DNA from: JASHVB01 sp049522565
Lineage (GTDB): Bacteria; Pseudomonadota; Alphaproteobacteria; Acetobacterales; Acetobacteraceae
Direction: 5' to 3'
DNA length: 27,352 bases
Assembly: GCA_049522565.1 (NCBI GenBank)
Contig: JBEKNT010000030.1
Span: 1 to 27,352 of the forward strand
The position numbers and the translations under genes were made by a program. Below the pieces are notes generated by a model. It did not search any database. It was not told where the DNA came from and was given only the letters and a program-made list of their open reading frames with translations. Of the stretch, positions 15,054-22,212 are shown one piece after another. How positions within the stretch are numbered: the first letter of the stretch is position 1; each line of letters begins with the position of its first letter.

Positions 15054-16346
15054 TCACGCTCGCTTATAGGGCCGCAGGATGCGGTCGGTTTCGCCTTGGG
15101 CGTCGGACATCGCTTGCGCCGGTGTCATGCTGCCGTTCAGGCACGCCTGGATGTTGTCGGTCAGCGTCTTGTAGACGCGCTGGTTTTCGTGCACCGACAG
15201 TTCGCCGGTCGCCACCGGAAGGAAGGTGCGCGCCACGTTGGCTGCGGGGAATTTCGCGATGTATTCCTTCAATGCCGGCGTTTCATAAGCAGCCGGGGAG
15301 GTGGCGATATAGCCCGTGCGAATCGACCAGTCCGCGGCCCGTTCCGGCGCGCTGATCCAGCGTGCGAAGCGCAACGCGGCCTGCCGTTCTGCCGGGGTTG
15401 CGCTGTGGAAGAAGTAGATGTTGCCGCCACCCACCACGGTGTGTGGCGAATTCTTGCCGGCCAAGCCGGCGACGCCGAACGGGAACTGCGCCTTGTCGCG
15501 CAGATTGGTCAAGTTTCCCGTGGTATGCTGGATAATGGCCGCGTTGCCTTCCAGAAAGTCGGGCGATAACTGCGACCAATTGGATACGCCGTCCGGCGCG
15601 GCGTGATGCGTTTCCGCCAGGCTGCGCCAGAACGCCATCGCCTCGATCGTCTTCGGCTGATTGAAATAAACCTCGGTCCCCGCGTCGTTCATCAGCCGCT
15701 GCTCTGCCTGGTTGGCGAGTGCGCCGAAGGTCCATTGTGCGTTGCCGAGATCGCCCGCCATCTTGATGCCCCAGCGCGTCACCTTGCCCGATGCGTCGCG
15801 CTTCACCAGCTTCGCCGCGGTGTCGGCCAGCGCGGCCCAGGTGGTGGGAAACCTGTCGGGGTCCAGACCGGACTCCTGGAACGCCGCCTTGCTGTAATAG
15901 AACACGGCGGTGGAGCGTTGGAACGGCACCGACCAGGTCTTTCCGTCGGCATGGCTGTTGGCCATGAACGCTGGATAGAATCCGTTCAGCCAGGTGCGCG
16001 CGTCGGCATCCAGACCGATGTCATCGAGCGACACCAGGATGTCCTGGTCCTGCAAGCTGTGCATTTCGGCTGCGAGCAGGACGGCGAATTGCGGGCCGGT
16101 GCCGCCGCGGATCGCGGTGACCGCCTTGATCATGGTCTGGCTGTAGTCGCCGGCATACACCGCGTCGACCGCGACGCCGGTCTCCTGCTGGTAGGCCTTG
16201 CAATATCCGTCGATGATCGCAGCCAGCGGGCCGCCGACTGCGACGGGGTAATAGAAGGTCAGCTGCTGCACCGTCTGGGCGCGCAGGATCGCTGGCGCGG
16301 CAAGCAGACTGGCAGACGTGGTCAACAGCGCGCGGCGACGAAGCAT
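15054..16346 (-). CDS. UgpB-like extracellular solute-binding protein, copy 1 (permease-proximal)
   Basis: A 430-residue family 1 solute-binding protein. It starts MLRRRALLTTSASLLAAPAI, a signal peptide with an arginine cluster (Tat-like), with likely cleavage after RAQ. The mature protein begins LTFYYPVAVGGPLAAIIDGY. It contains PFQRSTAVFYYSKAAF, then SGLDPDRFPTTWAALADTAAKL, closely matching the UgpB pattern of glycerol-3-phosphate/glycerophosphodiester binding proteins. AGGGGAGG precedes ATG 16346. It is a clear paralogue of the next gene upstream (shared PVAVGGP, PFQRST, SAPERAA/SSPERAA and DNQ/ENQRV segments). Two binding proteins with one permease pair suggests that the importer accepts two related ligands. 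Confidence 0.92.
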   Translation of the reverse strand: MLRRRALLTTSASLLAAPAILRAQTVQQLTFYYPVAVGGPLAAIIDGYCKAYQQETGVAVDAVYAGDYSQTMIKAVTAIRGGTGPQFAVLLAAEMHSLQDQDILVSLDDIGLDADARTWLNGFYPAFMANSHADGKTWSVPFQRSTAVFYYSKAAFQESGLDPDRFPTTWAALADTAAKLVKRDASGKVTRWGIKMAGDLGNAQWTFGALANQAEQRLMNDAGTEVYFNQPKTIEAMAFWRSLAETHHAAPDGVSNWSQLSPDFLEGNAAIIQHTTGNLTNLRDKAQFPFGVAGLAGKNSPHTVVGGGNIYFFHSATPAERQAALRFARWISAPERAADWSIRTGYIATSPAAYETPALKEYIAKFPAANVARTFLPVATGELSVHENQRVYKTLTDNIQACLNGSMTPAQAMSDAQGETDRILRPYKRA

Positions 16347-16370
16347 GGCGGAACCTCCCCTGAGCTCTGG

Positions 16371-17660
16371 TTATTTTTGATAGGAGCGCAGCAGCCGCGT
16401 CGCGGTGGCCTGCGCTTCCTGTAACGCGGCGTCCGGTGCCTTGCGGCCGGTCAGCGCCGCCTGCAGCGAATCGTTCAGTGCTTGCGTGACGCGCTGATTG
16501 TCGTGCGTGGAAAGCTCCGCCACTGCGTATTGCAACTGATCGCGCGCCACCGCGGCGGCCGGAAAATCGGCAACGTATTTTAGCATCGCCGCGGTCTTCC
16601 AGGCATCGGCGCGCGTCGCGACATAGCCGGTGTCGATGCCCCACTGTGCCGCGCGCTCCGGGCTGCTGATCCAGCGCAGGAACCGCAGGCACGCCTGGCG
16701 TTGCGCTGGACTCGCCGTGCGGAACAAATAGAAATTGCCGCCGCCGGTCGGACTGCCGCGGCGCTGGTCGGCCGGCAGCATGGCCACGCCGAACGGGAAC
16801 TTCGCGTTGGTGCGGATGTTCGACAGGTTCCCGGTGGTGGTCCAGATCATCGCCACCTTCTGTTCCAGGAAATCTCGTGGTGTGGTGCCCCAATCCACGA
16901 CCCCGGGCGGATGCGCCCGATATTTCGCACTCAGGTCGATCCAGTAGCGCAATGCCGCCTCGCATGGCGGATCAGCGAAGAAGGTCGCGGTGCCCTCGGC
17001 ATTGGCGAGCGTGCCGCCCGCCTCGGTTGCCAGCGCCTGGAACAGCCAATAGGGAAATCCGGTGGCGGGAATCTGCACGCCCCACCGCGTCACGTCGCTG
17101 CCGTTGCGCTGCGTCAGCTTCACGGCGAAGTCGGCATGTTCCTGCCAGGTGGCGGGTGCGTGTTCCGGATCCAGTCCCGCCGAGTGGAACGCGTCCTTGT
17201 TCCAATACAGCACGATCGTCGAGCGCTGGAACGGCACACCCCAGGTATGGCCTGCGATCTGGCCGTTCTTCAGAAACGCCGGATAAAAGCTTTGCAGCCA
17301 GGCGCTGTCGGCAGGATTGTTCGCCAGCGTATCCAACGGCAGAACCAGATTGTCATCGATCAGCGAGAACACGTCGGTGGACAGCAGCACCGCCATCTGC
17401 GGCCCGGATTGTGCCTGCAACGCGGTCTGCGCCTTGGTCATCGTGTCCTGGTAGGTGCCAGCGTAGATCGGCGTGACCTTGACGTCGGGATTTTCGCGTT
17501 GGAAGTCCGCGGCATAGCGGTCGATAATCTTGGTGATCGGACCGCCGACCGCCACCGGAAAATAGAAACTGATTTCGGTCTCTCCAGCGGCCTGCACGAT
17601 ATTCGGCAAGGCAAGTATCGCGGCACTGCCAAGCACGGCGCGACGGGTGACGTGGATCAT
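16371..17660 (-). CDS. UgpB-like extracellular solute-binding protein, copy 2 (ATPase-proximal)
   Basis: A 429-residue paralogue of the adjacent binding protein. It starts MIHVTRRAVLGSAAILALPNI, a short Tat-like signal ending near QAAG. The mature part opens EISFYFPVAVGGPITKIIDRY and has PFQRSTIVLYWNKDAF then SAGLDPEHAPATWQEHADF, very like E. coli UgpB over the same stretch. The start ATG 17660 overlaps the ATPase stop by 4 bp, and the second copy begins 24 bases after its stop. The pair is colinear over its whole length with few gaps, so it arose by tandem duplication followed by clear divergence. Ligand-contact residues cannot be judged reliably without a structural alignment. Confidence 0.92.
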   Translation of the reverse strand: MIHVTRRAVLGSAAILALPNIVQAAGETEISFYFPVAVGGPITKIIDRYAADFQRENPDVKVTPIYAGTYQDTMTKAQTALQAQSGPQMAVLLSTDVFSLIDDNLVLPLDTLANNPADSAWLQSFYPAFLKNGQIAGHTWGVPFQRSTIVLYWNKDAFHSAGLDPEHAPATWQEHADFAVKLTQRNGSDVTRWGVQIPATGFPYWLFQALATEAGGTLANAEGTATFFADPPCEAALRYWIDLSAKYRAHPPGVVDWGTTPRDFLEQKVAMIWTTTGNLSNIRTNAKFPFGVAMLPADQRRGSPTGGGNFYLFRTASPAQRQACLRFLRWISSPERAAQWGIDTGYVATRADAWKTAAMLKYVADFPAAAVARDQLQYAVAELSTHDNQRVTQALNDSLQAALTGRKAPDAALQEAQATATRLLRSYQK

Positions 17661-18766
17661 GCGATGGCTTCCTCTTTCATGACGCGCTCCGCGACGGCCC
17701 GGTGGCCGGTGGCAGCGTCGAACACATGCAGCGTCTTGTCGGTTGCGAGGAACACCGGCGCGCCCTCGGCCAGCAGCACATGTCCCGGCAGGCGTGCCAG
17801 CAATGTCGCCTCGCCGGCGGCACAGGCCAGAACGGTATCGGCACCGAGATATTCGGCGTGCTTCACCACCGCCGGGATGCCGGACTCCGCCAGGCGCAGG
17901 TCCTCCGGCCGTATGCCGCCGATCGCGGCGTCATTCAGTGGCGCCGACAGTGCCGGGCCGGTGGTGCCGCGCAACACCATGGCGTCCTCGCGGCGCTCCA
18001 GCGGAAACAGGTTCATCGGGGGCGTACCAATGAAACTTGCGACGAACCGCGTCGCCGGCCGGGCATAAACCTCCGCCGGCGGCGCATCTTGCTCGATGCG
18101 GCCGTCGCGCAGCAGCACGATCTGGTCCGCCATACCCATGGCCTCGGTCTGATCGTGCGTGACGTACAGCATGGTGATGCCAAGTCGCCGTTGCAGCGCC
18201 AGGATTTCGCGACGCATGTCGGCGCGAAGCTGCGCATCCAGGTTCGACAGTGGCTCGTCCATCAGGCAGACCGGTGCCTCGGCGACGATGGCGCGGCCGA
18301 GCGCCACGCGCTGCTGCTGCCCACCGGACAATTGCGACGGCTTGCGATGCAGCAGCGCACCGATGCCGAGAATTTCCACCGCCCGATCCAGCCGGCGCGT
18401 GCGCTCGGCTGGCGGAACGCGCCGCGCCTTCAAGCCGAATACGATGTTTTCGGCGACCGTCAGATGCGGGAACAGGGCGTAGGATTGGAACACCATGGCG
18501 ACACCGCGCGCGGCTGGCGGCAGGCCGGTCACGTCGCGACCGCCGATTTCCACCCGACCCTCGCTCGCGGTTTCCAGCCCCGCAACGATACGCAGGCATG
18601 TGGTCTTGCCGCAGCCCGATGGCCCGAGCAATACGGTGAAGCTGCCGGGGCGGACGTGCAACGAGATGCTGTCGAGTGCGGTCGCGCTTCCCCAATGCCG
18701 GCTGACACCGGTCAGCCGGACTTCGGCTCCCGTCAAGGCGGGCTTGGACAAATCGCTACGGGCCAT
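17657..18766 (-). CDS. ugpC: Ugp/MalK-type ABC transporter ATP-binding protein
   Basis: A 369-residue importer ATPase of the MalK/UgpC (CUT1) class. It has Walker A GPSGCGKT at 48-55, the Q-loop in VFQSYALFPHLTV, signature LSGGQQQR from 146, Walker B CLMDEPLSNLD and the switch histidine in YVTHDQTEA. The C-terminal region from about residue 240, after FVASFIGTPPMN, is a regulatory OB/TOBE domain (GGIRPEDLRLAE). It is the first gene of the operon ATPase, binding protein, binding protein, permease, permease, phosphatase, in which the genes overlap by 4 bp or are separated by 24-26 bases. The family symbol is given by resemblance; substrate specificity resides in the binding proteins and is not established. 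Confidence 0.92.
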   Translation of the reverse strand: MARSDLSKPALTGAEVRLTGVSRHWGSATALDSISLHVRPGSFTVLLGPSGCGKTTCLRIVAGLETASEGRVEIGGRDVTGLPPAARGVAMVFQSYALFPHLTVAENIVFGLKARRVPPAERTRRLDRAVEILGIGALLHRKPSQLSGGQQQRVALGRAIVAEAPVCLMDEPLSNLDAQLRADMRREILALQRRLGITMLYVTHDQTEAMGMADQIVLLRDGRIEQDAPPAEVYARPATRFVASFIGTPPMNLFPLERREDAMVLRGTTGPALSAPLNDAAIGGIRPEDLRLAESGIPAVVKHAEYLGADTVLACAAGEATLLARLPGHVLLAEGAPVFLATDKTLHVFDAATGHRAVAERVMKEEAIA

Positions 18767-18911
18767 ATTCTGCGTTTGGTCTCGACTCGCGGGGCAGTTT
18801 GCACATCGGCATGCGCAGCCGGCAAGCGGCGGGGGGAAGGGTGCCGGCGCTGTAGCCGGGCCGACGGCGGCGAGGTGTGGCGTTTGTGTGAAACCCGCAA
18901 GCGTGCGGCGT
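18767..18911. other. Intergenic DNA upstream of the Ugp-type operon
   Basis: This 145-base stretch lies between the ATPase start and the methyltransferase remnant. It should contain the promoter of the minus-strand ABC operon, but I can identify no convincing -35/-10 pair or operator. I see no additional gene. Confidence 0.4.
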
Positions 18912-19049
18912 TCACCGCCTGGCAGAGACCAGCCAGCCTGGTTCGGCCGGCGCCGTATAGATCGGGTGCTCCACCGAAAACACCAGGTTGCCGTCGGGCG
19001 GAAGCGAGCCGTGTGATGACTCGTCGTTGTCGTAGATATTCTGGGTCAT
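18912..19049 (-). pseudogene. Remnant of a class I SAM-dependent methyltransferase gene (internally deleted)
   Basis: A 45-codon open frame begins at ATG 19049 with MTQNIYDNDE, the usual N-terminus of one class I methyltransferase family. It then jumps to PPDGNLVFSVEHPIYTAPAEPGW, which in that family lies well past the SAM-binding domain, and ends with LVSARR, resembling the family C-terminus. The SAM-binding GxGxG region and most of the protein (normally about 240 residues) are missing, which implies at least one and probably two internal deletions. Because the joined pieces remain in frame, a short peptide could still be made, but no methyltransferase activity is possible. The family match is from memory of conserved segments and was not searched. 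Confidence 0.65.
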
Positions 19050-19168
19050 GGCATGGTCCATTCGTTACGCTGTCTTACGCAAGGCGCGACGGAACCATCC
19101 GCTGCGGGGCTTACGTCGCCGCGGCATACGCTGTAGCCTGCCCGGCAGCCCAATGGAGGAACGCACAG
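19050..19168 (+). other. Leader/promoter region of the CoA-transferase operon
   Basis: This is 119 bases between the methyltransferase remnant and the first CoA-transferase gene. The only confident signal is the ribosome binding site GGAGGA at 19155-19160, 8 bases before ATG 19169. A promoter is expected here, but I cannot assign one. Confidence 0.45.
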
Positions 19169-20404
19169 ATGAATGCAAGCAGCGGGGGCCAGGACTGTCT
19201 CGCCGGAGTGCGCGTCCTGGACCTGACGCAATTTGAAGCCGGTCCGTCCTGCACCGAGGCGCTGGCCTGGCTCGGCGCCGAAGTGGTGAAGGTGGAGAAT
19301 CCGCGGAGCGGCGATCCAGGGCGCCAACTCGGTGGCAAGCCCGGCGTCGATGACCCGTATTTCCTGCTGTTCAATGCCAACAAAAAGTCGATCACGGTCA
19401 ACCTGAAGGATCCGAAAGGCCTGGAACTGGTCAAGGACCTTGCGAAGAAGGCCGACGTGTTCTGCGAGAATTTCGCCCCCGGGGCGATTGAGCGGCTCGG
19501 CCTCGGCGCCGACGTGATCCGTGCGCTGAACCCGGCCATCATCTACTGTCAGGTGAAGGGCTTCGGCGAAGGCAGCCCGTATGAGAAAAATCTCGCGTTC
19601 GACATGATCGCGCAAGCTTGCGGCGGCACCATGAGCATCACCGGGGAGCGTGATGGCCGGCCGTTGAAGCCCGGTCCGTCACTCGGCGATACCGGCACCG
19701 GCATGCTGCTGGCGATCTCCATCCTTGGCGCATTGTATCGGCGCAAGGACACCGGCAAGGGGGAACACCTGCAAGTGGCGATGCAGGATGCGATGCTGCA
19801 CTATATTCGCATCGCGTTCGCCGCGCAGAACCGCGGCGGGAATGTCCAGGCCGCGGGTCGCGCCGCCGACAGCAGCGTGTCCGGCAGCAATCCGCCGATG
19901 GGCACCTTCCCGTGCCAGGGCGGTGGCCTCAACGACTACGTCTACGTGTTTACCAGCCGTGCCAATCCGGAACACTGGCGGCGCCTGTTGGGCGTGATCG
20001 GCCGCGAGGACCTGGTCGGCGATGCGCGGTACGATAGTCCGGAGGCGCGCGGCCAGCGTCCCGACGAAGTCAACGCGATGATTGCCGAGTGGACCCGGAA
20101 GCACACGAAACACGAGGCGATGCAGATCATCGGCGCGGCCGGGGTGCCCGCCGGCGCGGTGCTCGACACGATGGAGCTGTACAACGACAAGACGTTCGAG
20201 AATCGCAACATCATGCAGACCGTGCAGCACCCGAAAAATGGCGCGTTCAAGATGGCGGCCTGGCCGGTGCGTTTCTCCGGCAATCCGCCGCCGGTGAAGC
20301 CGGCGCCACTGCTCGGCGAACACACCGGGGACGTGCTGAATCACTGGCTCGGCCTGGGCGATGACGCGGTCGGCAACCTGCGCAACAGCGGCGTGGTTGG
20401 CTGA
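19169..20404 (+). CDS. CaiB/BaiF (formyl-CoA transferase-like) family III CoA-transferase
   Basis: A 411-residue family III CoA-transferase. The N-terminal LAGVRVLDLTQFEAGPSCTEALAWLGAEVVKVENP is diagnostic, followed by NANKKSITVNLKDPKG. The catalytic aspartate is D174 in GPSLGDTGTGM, which forms the acyl-aspartyl anhydride intermediate in this family. The glycine-rich loop is FPCQGGGLNDYVYVF. It would move CoA from a donor thioester to a carboxylic acid in the cytoplasm. GGAGGA precedes ATG 19169; a much longer open frame upstream is a shadow of the opposite-strand ABC gene. The TPP enzyme gene follows after 32 bases, a pairing like frc-oxc in oxalate degradation or like 2-hydroxyacyl-CoA lyase modules. 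The acid is not identified. Confidence 0.93.
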   Translation: MNASSGGQDCLAGVRVLDLTQFEAGPSCTEALAWLGAEVVKVENPRSGDPGRQLGGKPGVDDPYFLLFNANKKSITVNLKDPKGLELVKDLAKKADVFCENFAPGAIERLGLGADVIRALNPAIIYCQVKGFGEGSPYEKNLAFDMIAQACGGTMSITGERDGRPLKPGPSLGDTGTGMLLAISILGALYRRKDTGKGEHLQVAMQDAMLHYIRIAFAAQNRGGNVQAAGRAADSSVSGSNPPMGTFPCQGGGLNDYVYVFTSRANPEHWRRLLGVIGREDLVGDARYDSPEARGQRPDEVNAMIAEWTRKHTKHEAMQIIGAAGVPAGAVLDTMELYNDKTFENRNIMQTVQHPKNGAFKMAAWPVRFSGNPPPVKPAPLLGEHTGDVLNHWLGLGDDAVGNLRNSGVVG

Positions 20405-20436
20405 AGACTTTTATCCTTATCGAGGAGAACGGACAG

Positions 20437-22089
20437 ATGGCAGAAATGAATGGCGGCGAGATCATCGCCCGGTGTTTACAAAAGGAAGGCATCAAGGACC
20501 TGTTCTACATCATGGGCGGCCCCATGCTGGGAACCGAGGCGGCGTGCATCAAGGAAGGCATCCGCATGATCGATGTCCGCCATGAGCAAGCGGCGGCGTT
20601 CATGTGCCAGGCGTATAGCCGGCTGAAGCAGGTGCCCAGCGTGTGCATGGCGGCGTCGGGTCCCGGCGTGACCAACCTGATCACCGGTGTGGCCAACGCG
20701 CTGATCGATTGCTGCCCGGTCGTGTCGTTCGGCGGATCGAGCCCGATCAGCCAGTTCGGCCGCCAGGTGTTCCAGGAAATCGACCAGGTCGAGCTGATGC
20801 GCGGCTGCAACAAGCACGTCGATCGCTTGCTCAACCTCAAGCGTATTCCGCAGCAGATCAACTTCGCGCTGCAAAAGTCGATCAGCGGCAAGCCGGGCCC
20901 GGTCTATGTCGATTGCCCCGGTGACATGCTCTATCAAAAGATCGACGAGAACCTGGTCGATTGGAGCTATGCCGGTCGCCCGATCATGGATTCGCGTCCG
21001 CTCGGCGATCCGCGTCAGGTCGCCGCGCTGGTGAAGGCGCTAGGCGAGGCGAAGCAGCCGTTGATCGTGTCCGGCACCGGCGTGATCTGGTCGCGTGCGT
21101 GGAACGAGATGCGGGCTTTCGTGGAAGCCGCCGGCATTCCGTTCTACACCACGCCGCAGGGCCGTGGCGTGGTGCCGGACGATCATCCCTGTTCCTACCT
21201 GGCGATGCGGTCCTCGGCGTTCCGCGATGCCGACCTGATCATCGTGCTGGGCACGCGGATGAACTACATCATCGGCCATGCCTCGCCGCCGCGCTTCGGA
21301 CCGAATGCGAAGATCGCGCGCATCGATATCTGCCCGGAGGAAATCTCCTCGGCGGCGCGCTATGTCGATATCCCGATCGTCGGCGACTGCAAGGCGGTGC
21401 TGGAGCAGTTGCTGGATGGGATCAAGGGAAAGGTCAACGCCGACAGCTACAAGGCATGGCGGCAGAAGCTGGCGGAAGGCGAGACGGCAAAGCGCAACAG
21501 CGCCGGCGCCAACAAGTATGCCGAGGATGGCGACATCCATCCGGTGCGCATGCTCGAGGAAGTGCGGAACTTCGCCAAGCGTGACTCGATCCTGTGCGTC
21601 GATGGGCAGGAGACGCTGAACTATGGCCGCCAGACGATGCCGACATTCGAACCCGGGCATCGTTTGAACTCCGGTCCGTTCGGCACCATGGGCGTCGGCC
21701 TGCCGTTCGGCATCGGCGCCAAGGTTGCCTGCCCTGACAAGCAGGTGATCGTGGTGCACGGCGACGGCAGCATGGGCATGAACGCGATGGAGATCGACAC
21801 CGCGGTGCGGCACAAGATTCCCATCCTGATCGTGATCAGCCTGAACGGCGGCTGGACCGGCGATCCGAAGCGCGAAAAGCCGGGCCGCGATCTGGGTTAT
21901 GTGCGGTTCGACAAGATGTGCGAGGCGCTGGGCGGGTATGGCGAATACATCACCCGGCCGGAAGATATCCGACCGGCGCTGGAGCGTGGCCAGGCGCAGG
22001 TGGATGCGGGCCGGGTGGCGCTGATCAACGTGCGCACCGACTATCGGGCGCGGTTCGCCGGTGCGGCGTTCTCGGACTATTCAACCTGA
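20437..22089 (+). CDS. TPP-dependent acyl-CoA lyase/decarboxylase (2-hydroxyacyl-CoA lyase / oxalyl-CoA decarboxylase family)
   Basis: A 550-residue thiamine diphosphate enzyme with all three domains. The cofactor-activating glutamate is E50 in RHEQAAAFMCQAY, the central domain has LIIVLGTRMNYIIGHA, and the C-terminal cofactor motif is G442-D443-G444-S445 with the metal-binding N470 in SLNGGW. The residue before that Asn is Leu rather than the usual Asn. The active-site stretch QVFQEIDQVELMR reads FQE where oxalyl-CoA decarboxylases have YEE, and resembles the FQE of human 2-hydroxyacyl-CoA lyase. This favours cleavage of a 2-hydroxyacyl-CoA over decarboxylation of oxalyl-CoA, though I cannot decide it. 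GAGGAG precedes the start. The gene follows a CoA-transferase that could make its CoA-ester substrate. Confidence 0.9.
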   Translation: MAEMNGGEIIARCLQKEGIKDLFYIMGGPMLGTEAACIKEGIRMIDVRHEQAAAFMCQAYSRLKQVPSVCMAASGPGVTNLITGVANALIDCCPVVSFGGSSPISQFGRQVFQEIDQVELMRGCNKHVDRLLNLKRIPQQINFALQKSISGKPGPVYVDCPGDMLYQKIDENLVDWSYAGRPIMDSRPLGDPRQVAALVKALGEAKQPLIVSGTGVIWSRAWNEMRAFVEAAGIPFYTTPQGRGVVPDDHPCSYLAMRSSAFRDADLIIVLGTRMNYIIGHASPPRFGPNAKIARIDICPEEISSAARYVDIPIVGDCKAVLEQLLDGIKGKVNADSYKAWRQKLAEGETAKRNSAGANKYAEDGDIHPVRMLEEVRNFAKRDSILCVDGQETLNYGRQTMPTFEPGHRLNSGPFGTMGVGLPFGIGAKVACPDKQVIVVHGDGSMGMNAMEIDTAVRHKIPILIVISLNGGWTGDPKREKPGRDLGYVRFDKMCEALGGYGEYITRPEDIRPALERGQAQVDAGRVALINVRTDYRARFAGAAFSDYST

Positions 22090-22111
22090 GCATTTTCTGG
22101 CCGTCGCCGCG

Positions 22112-22143
22112 AGGAAGGTCAGGGGTTTGCCCCTGACCTTCCT
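22112..22143 (+). terminator. Strong intercistronic hairpin
   Basis: A perfect 14-bp stem, AGGAAGGTCAGGGG (22112-22125) with CCCCTGACCTTCCT (22130-22143), closes a TTTG loop 22 bases after the TPP enzyme stop. No run of T follows (GCTGTCTGG), so it may attenuate transcription or stabilise the upstream mRNA 3' end rather than act as a full intrinsic terminator. The next gene on the same strand starts 69 bases further on. Confidence 0.7.
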
Positions 22144-22212
22144 GCTGTCTGGCGACTGCACGACTCAGGCTCCGCGACGCGATAACGGCGCGATGCGACG
22201 GAGGGATTTTCC

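Noticed and set aside
16021..16965. 314-codon minus-strand frame spanning the two binding-protein genes
   Set aside because: It overlaps both binding-protein genes in another frame and has the low-hydrophobicity, Arg-rich composition of a shadow frame.
17702..19168. Plus-strand extension giving a 900-residue frame that ends in the CoA-transferase
   Set aside because: It is a GC-driven shadow antisense to the ABC ATPase gene. The CoA-transferase domain and a good ribosome binding site (GGAGGA) fix the start at 19169.
19169..22089. Reading the CoA-transferase/TPP enzyme pair as a standard oxalate degradation (frc-oxc) operon
   Set aside because: The pairing fits, but the TPP enzyme lacks the YEE active-site signature of oxalyl-CoA decarboxylase, so I kept the substrate open.
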